Positions 54,587 to 64,000 of a stretch of 64,000 nucleotides of DNA are shown one piece after another. The notes beneath the pieces are model-generated. The model had not been told where the DNA came from and did no database searches. It saw only the letters and a program-made list of their open reading frames with translations. The stretch is taken from the NCBI GenBank assembly GCA_002245135.1, contig NGBS01000296.1:186001-250000 (forward strand), read 5' to 3'. This DNA is from Proteromonas lacertae. Taxonomy: Eukaryota > Sar > Bigyra > Opalinata > Proteromonadidae. A program made the translations under genes and the position numbers. Within the stretch, counting starts at the first letter, position 1; the number at the start of each line of letters is the position of its first letter.

Positions 54587-56372
54587 CTATAACAGTTCCA
54601 CATAATTTTCTGGAACAATTCCTTCCTGACCATCAAAATTCTTTGATATTAACCATCCTTCAATATTTCCCATCTTACATTGAATAACTTCTCCCTCATG
54701 AACAGTCAATGTACCTTGTTCAGGATTTCCATCAAAATTAAACAATACTTTGTACTGTTTAAACTTTTCTTCAATAGTAAATGGATCTGGAGGTAAAGCA
54801 GCAGTTGGATTAAAATCTTCAGCATAATTCTTAGGGAATAACCCATCAGTACCGTCAATATGTCCACTATACCAATTATCATCAACATCAACCACATTAG
54901 TGACAAGATCACCTGCTTTTAAGGTTAATTTGCCATGAACACCTCCTCCATCAAAATCATATAATATCTTTACCATTTTACTGGCAGTAGGAGGAGCAGA
55001 TATTTGAGTTTGCTGTGGATGGATTGAATCAATGGTTGATTCTAATGTTGAGAATAAATCAACATCATTATTACTACTTCCATAATTATTTAGATTTGTT
55101 GCTGATGGTGGTGGAGTAAATGATACTATTTATATTTTTATAATAATAATTAATAATATATATATATACATCCATCAAATACATCACTTAAATCATTCAT
55201 TGGATGTGGTGAAGGTGGTAATTGAGGAGTATTCATTCCAGACAATATTGGTGAATATTGTGTAGTTGAACTTGGTATTGGTGGAGGTGCAGCTCTTAAT
55301 GATGATGATGATAATGGTATTAATGGCTGTTGAGGTGGTAGCATTGCAATAGTTGGTTGATTATACATCTGTTGTTGTTGTAATGTTGGTAATGGTTGCA
55401 TAGGTGGTGGGATTTGTGAAACTAATCCTGGAATACTTCCACCTATATATCCTTGGTCTAGTATTACAGACATTTCTGGAGTTCTTGCTTGATATAATTG
55501 TTGTGGGAATCTATAAGTTTCACTTACATTCTTTGGTTCTGGATAGCTTCTTACATAAACACTTAAATCATTTTGACCATTGATTTGATCTATTGCTCTT
55601 AATGTTCCATCAACCATATTCATTAACCTTTGTAATTCATCTCTTCTACGTAACATATATTCTCTTAAACTATTCTTTAATAATTCTATTCGATTTAAAT
55701 CGTATATTTCAAATTGCTATATATATTAAAAATAAATAATAATAATAGTAATAAAATACTCTAAATAAATTAGCTAATTCTTCTTGTCTAGATTGCATAA
55801 ATCTTTCAGCTGAATAAAAATCATTTTGGTAAGTTTGCTCTGCAGTTAAAAACTGATATCTTTCATCACTAACTTTTCTTTCATCCACTTTCTTTAAAAA
55901 CTTTTGAAATTGTTTACTTTGCTTGTCATAAGCAGCTTGACTCTTTATTGCCTTATCTCTTAATGTGTGGTAATCTTTAAATATTTGTTCTATTCTTGCT
56001 GTAGCTGCTTGGTTCTTTTGACTTTCGTTATGTCGCCATTTGTGGATGTTATTACCGATATCTCCGCATACCTTTCCCATCTCACAATGGCAAGTCTCTT
56101 CTTCGTGTAAATATGCCATTACACTATTGATTCCATATATTATTGTAGAGTTTTCAGGATCTGGGAAAACAGCACCCTTTACGTTTGTCGGAGTATCTAT
56201 GACACACATTCTTTTAGCCACTTCATCATTTAGTTTGCCAAGATCAATAAAACGATTAGCTACTGATTTGCAGGTGGCTTTAGCGTTTAAAGCTAATGTA
56301 TCACAAATACCAGCGCCTGTGCTACAATTTTATTAATACTATAAAATACCCAATTCTATCTAATAATGACAT
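54587..56372 (-). CDS. F-BAR-like protein with two C-terminal SH3 domains
   Basis: A short first exon (MSLLDRIG) and a 28-nt intron open the frame. The first 280 residues are long charged helices with FCH/F-BAR character (YAK-like regular heptads, DYHTLRDKAIKSQAAYDK, KQFQKFLKKVDERK). A Pro/Gln-rich linker follows, then two SH3 domains: KILYDFDGGGVHGKLTL with NWYSGHIDGTDGLFPKNY, and KVLFNFDGNPEQGTLTV with EGIVPENYVELL at the end. Such proteins bend membrane and recruit actin factors in endocytosis or cytokinesis. Divergent from the longin-like gene, 48 bp apart. Confidence 0.75.
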
Positions 56373-56420
56373 TAAAAAGATTTCACAAATTGATTCAAAA
56401 ACGGCTCTTATTTTTGTAAT

Positions 56421-57693
56421 ATGATATCTAGGTATATAAAGATTTTTTTATGTAATAATTAGCTGGATAAGTATATTTCGAGAAGATGGAACCAATGGAA
56501 ACCAAGTATTCTCAAAAGGTTATGGAATAGATGCACCTCCTCTGACCTATCAACAAGTGCTTTATATATTATATAACAATGCTGAAGAAAAACAATTTAA
56601 ATTAATTAAAACCCATACGGATGATTGTACACTTGTTTATAAAGCATATCCTTCTGGTTTGCTATTCTTGCTATGTACCTCTTTACAGAATTGTCCACAG
56701 AATTTAGAATTCTTCTTAAACCTTATGGATGCATTGTATAATACTGTTGTTCAATAATTTCTAGTCATTCATGTCTGCCATTGATGTTTGATGTTGCAGC
56801 TGTTGTAAATGAATCTAGAAGTAGTCCTGCAGCAGTTCATATTCTAAAACAAGAACTAAATGTATTATATATTCAATTATAATTATGAATAGAAATGTTC
56901 TTTTTTGATAGATGTTATATTAGCTTCAATTAGCAATCCCTGTTTTCTACTCAAAGGACCAGTGATATGTCTGTTTAGAGATATCAATTACATAAGTTGT
57001 GATAATGAGAGTTTATACATCTGTTTATATTACAATGGTTATGAATATAAGTGGAATAAAAAGTGGGAAGAGTTTAAACCAATTTATAGAATGTATTTTA
57101 TGCTTCTTTCTCACAAATTGACTAATTCAAATCTTACCATTAAAACTAATTTAAATCTTCAGAAAAAGAGAATTTGTTTAAGTGGTAATTATATATCTGA
57201 TACTTCATCAGTTGTTTTTATTCATTTTGATGATGTTGAAGTTGATACAAATGAAGTTTTTAAATCTGTATATAATTATATATATTTATAATTAATAGTT
57301 AATCAGTAAATCTCAATTGTCAATTCTTCCTAAAAATGATGTTCCTCCATTTATATTAGGGTATTTTATTTATTTATTCTATTTGTTATAATGTAGATTA
57401 TCATTAGTATATAATACTACAAGAATCTTATATTTTTACACAAGTAGTAATGTCTATCATAATATATTGGTTTATTCGAGTTATAATGATATAAAATTCA
57501 AGTTGAATTACAAAATCATAAAATATTCTGTATAATTATTATATATATATGTTTAATAGAGTTATATTTCACTAAGTTATTCAACTGATATTTTATATGG
57601 AACAATAATTGTGCCCATATTATTAGAAAGTAATTTAGATGTAGCTAAAACATATTTGCAATCAATAATTGAATTGTATAATGAAAAACAGTA
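56421..57693 (+). CDS. Longin-type traffic protein (Fuzzy/MON1/HPS group, unsure which)
   Basis: An 11-nt first exon (ATGATATCTAG) and a 29-nt intron lead to SWISIFREDGTNGNQVFSKG. A 29-nt intron after NLMDA joins to CLPLMFDVAAVVNE, and later introns near 57291, 57345 and 57530 bring in further short exons ending YLQSIIELYNEKQ. The pattern of beta strands (LVYKAYPSGLLFLLC) then helix is longin-like, and the whole recalls Fuzzy or MON1-type proteins. These act in ciliary planar polarity or endosome maturation. The identification is weak. Confidence 0.45.
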
Positions 57694-57698
57694 AATTC

Positions 57699-59445
57699 AT
57701 TTTTTCTTTGTTTTTTATATAAAATTTTCTCCAATATAAACAAAAACAATAATAATTTATTAGTCAGCTATTCTATATTAGAGAATTCTTTTGATAATTC
57801 TTTCTTTTCTTCTTCTGAAATTCCATTTATCTTGATTTTTATTATATATGAAAATATATCTAAAAATGATTTTAATTCTGATTGATTTATATTCTCTTTT
57901 ATTGTTATTGTTAATTCATCTAATTCTTCAAAGATTTCTTCATTCTCTTTCATCAGTCTTAATTCACTTTCATTTAACACATTTCCTGATATATTCATAA
58001 CTTTTATTGGTTTATGATCTTTTAATCTTTCTATTAGCATTGTTAAACCTTTTTCACTCATCTCTATATCTATTATATTATATTTTATTTATTAAAATAC
58101 TGTTAAACACTAGTGATCTTCCTTCATCATTACAATCAATGAATTTATCTATATTTTTACATATTATCTCTACTCCTTCATCTCCAATATTGTTATGATG
58201 TATTGATATATACTCTACTGTATTTGCAATACAATCTGTTAATTCTTTTAAACCTTTTCCACTTATTTTATTATTCGATAAATCAATTTCTGCATAATCA
58301 CTGTTTTTAATCAATTTAATATGAGAATCATTCAGATTCATATCTATTTAATTTACAAAATACAATTTATACTTGAAAAATCATAATAGTATCTTTTCTT
58401 GTTAATACAGTATTTCAAATAACATTCCAATTCTTCATTAGTCCATTCAGAACATTTCATTTCTATAAATAGATATTCATTTTCTGATGATTTTTCACAA
58501 ATTGCTTTTAGTCCATCCATATGTATTTCATTTCCTTGTAGTCCTATAACTCTACAATCTCCAAGTGAATCTATTTTATTTGTTAATAACATTACACTTT
58601 CATCATCTATTGATATATTACTCAAACATATGTTATGATAATCTATAAACTTATTTATTTTCTTCAGTAACAACTTAAATCCATTATTACCAATCGGATT
58701 ATCTAATAGAATAAAAATATAAACATACTGTGAATGTATATCTTTTCAATATTATTATTCTTTTTAATATAATTCATCAGATATTCTATTCCTTGTGAAT
58801 CAATTTTGTTATCGTATATATAAAGCTTTATCTTCTCATCAATATTCTTTAAACCATCAACTAAATACCTCAATCCAATTGAAGTTAATCCCATGTCTAT
58901 AAAATATATATTACTATTATTATACTGGAACAATTTATCACATTATTATACATTAATATTTCCAAATGTGGAGATAATAATTTCATTCCTTTATCTCCTA
59001 TTTCATTTCCACTTAACAGTATATTTTTAAGATTAGTTAATGAAGATAGATTGTCAATCAGTATTTCTATACTTTTACTTGTTAGTCGATTATCTAAACA
59101 ATAGAAAAACATCAAGTTATACTTCTTAAATCTAGTCTTCCGATTTCTCTTAATTCATTTAATCTTAAAGTAATGAATGATTTGAAAAAACCATCATCTA
59201 TTTCTAAATTAATCAAATCTAAATATCTGATGTATTCTATTATTTCTGGAATGCTTTTATCTATCAGCAATTCTTTATTTTCATTAAAATGGAATAATAT
59301 TTTCGAAATAGGAAATTTGGAGAATAAAGCTTTTAATCCTTTTGAATGAATATTATCATTTGTACGAACATCTATTTTCTTTAGATTTGGATATTTATAT
59401 AATTCTTTTGATAATAATATCATCGATTCATCATCTAAATTCATT
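57699..59445. repeat. 1,747-bp tract almost identical to 43282-45028, inverted
   Basis: Partner of the tract in pseudokinase-LRR gene A. It stops 6 bp beyond the stop codon of the longin-like gene, so the junction lies in the shared 3' region of two convergent genes. Confidence 0.8.
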
Positions 59446-61018
59446 TCACACATATTTAATTCATTGTCTTCATTGATTAATAAATGTAAGTATGGAAGAA
59501 GTATTTTTAAGCCTTTAAAACCTACACGAACATCTATGACAATACAATTATTATATATGCATTAAATACATTGAAGATTTACATATTTTAATTTCATGAA
59601 TGGAATTGATTTAATAAATGATTTAATAAAATGGGATGTAATATTGATTGATGATAAGTCTAATTCTTTTAGATTAGATAATTGACTGAATAAAGATCCA
59701 AATAACGATTGTAAAGATTTTGGAACATCCATTCCACCTAAATAAATAATAAATATTTAAAATATACTAAATCTAAGTTTTGCTAGATTTAATAGCTTTA
59801 ATATTCTGAATATATAATTCATTCCTTCTTCACATACACAAATGCAACCACAATCAATTATGACTGAATCTGCATCTTCACATTCTTTCTCAATATTGAA
59901 AATCATTCCATCTAAGTAATATCCTTTATTTCTTTTACATTGGTGATATATCTTTAATTTCAGTTTATCTTTTATTGAATCATCTTCTTTGTATAATTTC
60001 ATCATTAATAATATAGACAATACTCTTTCATTTGTTTTACTGTTGTATGATTCTTTCAAACCTTCTCGAATTTCTTCTCTTTTATTATTTTCAAGATAAT
60101 ATTCAGCTTTAATACTAAATGAGGATATGTCTAATGTATAATCATTATTGAATAATATCTCTTTTCTTTCTTTACATAACATCAAATTACTATCTTCGTC
60201 TTTTAATATTTCACTCATTTTTATTACTTCTTTTCTCAACTCTTTTAAACTCAATCTATCTTCACTCTTCATTTTCAACATTCTATCCTATAGTATCTTT
60301 CATTGTTTTATCACATTCTACATCTAAACTGTATTTACATCTCAGGATATTATCCATTATTTTTAACATATTATTATCTTCATTAAATGGTAATTTCTTG
60401 TTTATAACCTCATATAATATACATCCAATTGACCAAATCACACTTTTCTCATTACATTCTAATCCATTCAACTCTTCTGGGCTTTTAAAACACACATCGT
60501 ATACTCTAAAATCTTCTTTTCTTCTTAAAGTATCTAAACATAAATCACATAATTTTATTTCACCATCCTTTTCATATATTATGCTACTACTCTTCAAATT
60601 ACTCACTATTACATCATATTCACTTAAAATCATCACAAAATAGCATATTGAATTCATAATACTAAAGATATCATCACTTGAAATAAATTCACTATAAATC
60701 ACCTCTTCTAGATCTTGTACATAATAATCTCGTAATATTATCATGTATTCACTGTAATTATTCACTTGAAATACTTCAGACAAACAGATGAAGTATAAAC
60801 AACTACCTGATAGAAGAGAGTAAAATTCACAAAATTTTAAAGCATTCTTTTCTTTTAGCTCATCTATAATGAGGATTTTCAGTCTCTTAGTGTAATTTTG
60901 GTGTTCTATTGTCATATTCACTTCATTCCTATTCTTTTCTACTCTTTCTTTAATCTATTAACAATAATTTAAACGTTAATACCTCGTATTTCGATGATAT
61001 TTCATCAATACAATTCAT
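57768..61018 (-). CDS. Pseudokinase-LRR protein B
   Basis: Exon 1 from 61018 reads MNCIDEISSKYE; an intron ends at about 60957 before IKERVEKN. The kinase-like domain has VSNLKSSSII in place of HRD and DLC in place of DFG, plus SPEELNG and VIWSIGCILYEV. Frame zero meets TAG at 60285-60283 inside the last kinase helix. Reading on in the +1 frame gives RMLKMKSEDRLSLKEL, aligning without gaps to copy A (RTLKMGKEDRMNLKEL). LRRs follow with the same intron positions as copy A. The full LRR1 (SINITSHFIKSF) is present here but shortened in A. Confidence 0.7.
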
Positions 61019-61413
61019 TTTAGATTTTTGGTGGTTATGTTTGAAAATTTTCGTTAGTCCCCAATTTATTAAAATATCATTTACAATCAATATAAACATA
61101 GTTCAACAGAAATTGTATGTTCTTATTATGTATTCACTGGAATAATTTATAATGAAACATCATGAAATAAAAGATAAGAAGAAATGCATTTTAAATATTA
61201 CAACTTCAATTAATATAGCTATAAGTAAAGATGAATTAGTAAATAGATATAACCAAGAAATGCACTTTTTTTAAAAATTCCTATAATCAAAATAACCCAA
61301 TAGTCTATTCTTCATGTCAACATTTAAACCAATACATTCAGCAGATTGCATAAACAAAAAGAAAGAGAGTAAAATATCAACAAAATATCATAATTACATT
61401 AATTTAATTTATA
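61019..61413. other. Intergenic with a motif shared with the MAP2K-like promoter
   Basis: About 20-50 bp upstream of gene B, the reverse strand reads TTGGGGACTAACGAAAATTT, then TCAAAC. A similar run (TTGGGGAATCGAAAATTTTT, then AAAC) lies 20-50 bp upstream of the MAP2K-like gene near 29100-29135. Nothing else was recognised in this 395-bp gap. Confidence 0.35.
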
Positions 61414-64000
61414 TTAAGGATTAATATCCATCTTTAAGTATTTTATCATACTGTTGTTCATAATCATCTCAATGTCATCTTCATTCTTCCCTTTAGGCAA
61501 AACACTTTTCAATGGTTCGTCACTAGTATTATATTTTACAAAATTCTTTTTATAATAACTCCTCATTCCTTCAGGAATTAGTGATAAATCAGGAGGAATA
61601 CTATTACATTTATCCATACAATCAAATATTTGATTATCATATATTTTTATACATAACGAACAAGGTTTTAATAATGAAATATTCGAGAATATTCCTTGAC
61701 ATTCATTATCTAATACAGTCTGATAATTCTCTACTTTGAATTTGTTTAATAATTGCTATAATATTAAATAATTATAGTATATATACCGATTGAAATTTGC
61801 CTTTATATAAAGGTACTTGATATACTCCATTTCTAACATACTCTTTTCCACTCATAAATACTGGGCAAATACACCATCCATATTCACTGATTTTACCAGT
61901 AAAACTTTCACTATAAACTTGACATATCACTAAAGTTATTGAATTATAAGGAATATCAACAAAAGACTATTTAATAATATAATTATAATAAATATAATAC
62001 ATGAAATTGATCTTTAAAGAAAATAGCTTTATTTGTACAATCCCAATCAATTCGTTTAGTAAAATCAATACCATCAGTCTTCGAAGGATTAGCATAGAAA
62101 TCACCAGGAGGATATAAACTATACATCACCTTATACACTTTATTCTTTATCTTATTAATACCATTAATTGATTCAATTGATATACTAAATCCATATTCTT
62201 GATTATAAATAGCACATTCATTATAAGATATATAATTATTCGGTTTATCAGATAAAAGGTTCAAAATAGCACTTGCTGCACTTTCTTCATCAATAAAATC
62301 ATGTCTTAAGATTCTATTAATTATATTTTTTACTAAAATTCTTTTTCTATTTCTCTTTCTACTGTTATATAACTTCTTCTCACTTTCAGTTGGAAAACAT
62401 TTTACAGAATTATAACATCCAGTTCCATAAGGTTCTGGTAAAATAAAACCATTATTATCACCTATATTCTGTCTATCTACAAAATTATAGAATATTCCAT
62501 TTTTCTTCTCAGCTTTCAATATTCTTATTAATACTGTCGAACAAGGTACTCTGTTTGCCTTATCCAATGAATTTCCTCTTAATATTTCATCACTTGGTGC
62601 TGTTTGATATAATGGTATTTGATAGGAACCAGCATTTAATACAATTCTTTCATCAGTTTCATCAGGTTGATCTTTAGATTTGGGTAAATGGAAAATAGGA
62701 AAAACAGAGTAACCTACTATTTCAGTTTGTTTTGTTATTCGGTTAACTGTGTCTATTCTAATGATTACTGTTGCAGTTGGATCAATATGTGGCGGTCTAA
62801 TTTCCACTAAACATCTCAATGTTGGTTCATATATAACATCACTTAATCCACAACAGGAGATAATCTTTTCACTAAAAGGTTCTCCTTTTTTGTTATATAC
62901 TCTGACAGTTGTACCAGTGATGGTAATATTATCTGGAAGAGATCTGCAACCATCAACATAGAAATCATAACCATCTTCGTTTATATTGAATAAATCATCA
63001 TCAACCATTTCATATTCATTATATATAAATGGATCATCTGATACAGGATGCTATTAATCAATATAGTATATTATAATCATATACATCTGATGGTCTAAAT
63101 TTACGACAATGACGATGATCTTTTGTAAAGAATTGAGGAGAGGGCATTGGAAAATCAGGTTGCTATATAAATAATAATAATTAATTACTAAATTATACAT
63201 CCATTGAACTAGAATCAGGAGTATCATTATTAAACGCTTGTCTTTTCAATATCTTATCCTTCAACAGATTATTATTATTATTATTATTATGTTTTGGTGT
63301 TCCACTATAATCATAACTATCAACAGAATCAGAATGCACTACTTTAGAGTTGATTATTGCAGATGAAGATGAAGTTTGTGGTGGTAAAGATATAACATCT
63401 TGCAATTGCATTGAGTTCTTATGTTTTTGTGAGAATTCTACTTCTCTTTCTATTAGGTTTGATTTTAATAAGTTATTCTGAGATTGTGATAATGTTGATG
63501 TTTTATTTTTTGGAGTTGTTGCTGTTGTTGTATCTATTACTAATTCTTCTGGGACAATATGATTCTTTTTATACTTCTTTTTCTTCACTTCATCAGGTGT
63601 TGTATCTTCAGAGAAACTTGGTTTTAATTTCATATTGTTATATTTTTCATCTTCATCTTCATTTGATCCATCAGATCCTTGATTATGTACAGTTAAAAGT
63701 TGAGAATCAGCTGTTTTAGAATCTCTAAAAATATACACTGGTTGAGGTTGATATAATGGAGGTTGTTGTTGTTGTTGTTGTAATGGTTGTTGGTAATAAA
63801 TAGTAGGAGGAGGAGGTTGTTGTAAAGGATATATAAACTGTTGTTGTTGACCATTTTCACTAATTGGAGATAAAGGAGTAGCAAATTGAGGAAGAGATGA
63901 AGGTTGTTGTTGTTGAATTGGGTAATAATAATTAGGTTGAATAGGTTGTTGCTGTTGTTGTTGAAATGGTAGTTGTGTAGGTTGGTGTGTTACATATATA
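61414..64000 (-). CDS. Q/P-rich protein with a C2-like region, 5' end beyond the window
   Basis: The gene enters from the right edge. Its visible start is Gln/Pro-rich, then Ser/Asn-rich with a basic KKKKYKKNH patch. A folded region begins DFYVDGCRSLPDNITITGTT and continues with VEIRPPHIDPTATVIIRIDT and IVGYSVFPIF, which reads like a C2 domain. Further exons supply NKAIFFKDQFH, a CICPVFMSGK segment and an end YYKKNF...DINP. I do not recognise the family; similar C2-like proteins occur in ciliated protists. Introns near 63185-63060 and 61980-61755 are provisional. Confidence 0.6.

Overview
The window is nuclear DNA from an AT-rich, gene-dense, flagellated unicellular eukaryote that I cannot place in a lineage. 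Protein genes lie on both strands about every 1.5-2 kb. They are cut by very short introns (mostly 23-60 nt, usually starting GTATAT/GTATTT and ending TAG). TAA, TAG and TGA all serve as stops. Flagellar genes (PIH1-domain dynein assembly factor, alpha-tubulin acetyltransferase, ropporin-like RIIa protein) and nuclear genes for mitochondrial proteins (bL33m, an mS34-like protein, ISD11/LYRM4) point to a swimming cell with a translating mitochondrion. I saw no tRNA, rRNA or CRISPR array.

Layout. 0.1-10 kb: GPI-type protein with two Spondin-N-like domains, a GPCR-RGS fusion receptor, PIH1 factor, a P/Q-rich protein, an STK32/YANK kinase and a coiled-coil protein. 10-15 kb: three tandem histidine-phosphatase genes with an SLC17 transporter between the first and second. 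15-21.6 kb: a secreted protein, a myristoylated RING-H2 ligase, PDK1 and a GPR180/TMEM145-like membrane protein. 21.6-25.5 kb: a relic leucine-rich-repeat (LRR) gene split by a complete hAT transposon, itself hit by a 639-bp palindromic element. 25.5-32.4 kb: ALG3, a MAP2K-like kinase, RIIa protein, an HxxxDG acyltransferase and a group IV decarboxylase. 32.4-41.4 kb: two zinc finger/PBZ/LRR genes around a helical-repeat protein, then LYRM4, tubulin acetyltransferase, folylpolyglutamate synthase and an SP-RING SUMO ligase. 41.7-61 kb: two inverted pseudokinase-LRR genes around bL33m, a small basic protein, a giant FN3 receptor with a cytosolic PH domain, an mS34-like gene, an F-BAR/SH3 protein and a longin-like protein. 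The right edge cuts a Q-rich protein with a C2-like region.

Main points for the hunt. (1) Two introns, in the first histidine phosphatase and in SLC17, run AT...AC with U12-like donors and branch sites and give exact in-frame alignments; they indicate a minor spliceosome. (2) Three host genes appear to need a +1 shift exactly at an in-frame stop codon. (3) Two paralog pairs carry near-identical tracts (1,747 bp inverted; about 505 bp direct) inside otherwise diverged genes, which looks like recent gene conversion. (4) In the pseudokinase-LRR genes, five introns sit at the same point of successive LRRs. (5) Many genes have a first exon of only 8-14 nt, and 16-nt micro-exons are conserved in the phosphatase array. 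(6) Short motifs are shared between promoters of unrelated genes.

Exon joins were made by eye from reading frame, splice-site resemblance and family alignment from memory. No database search was run.
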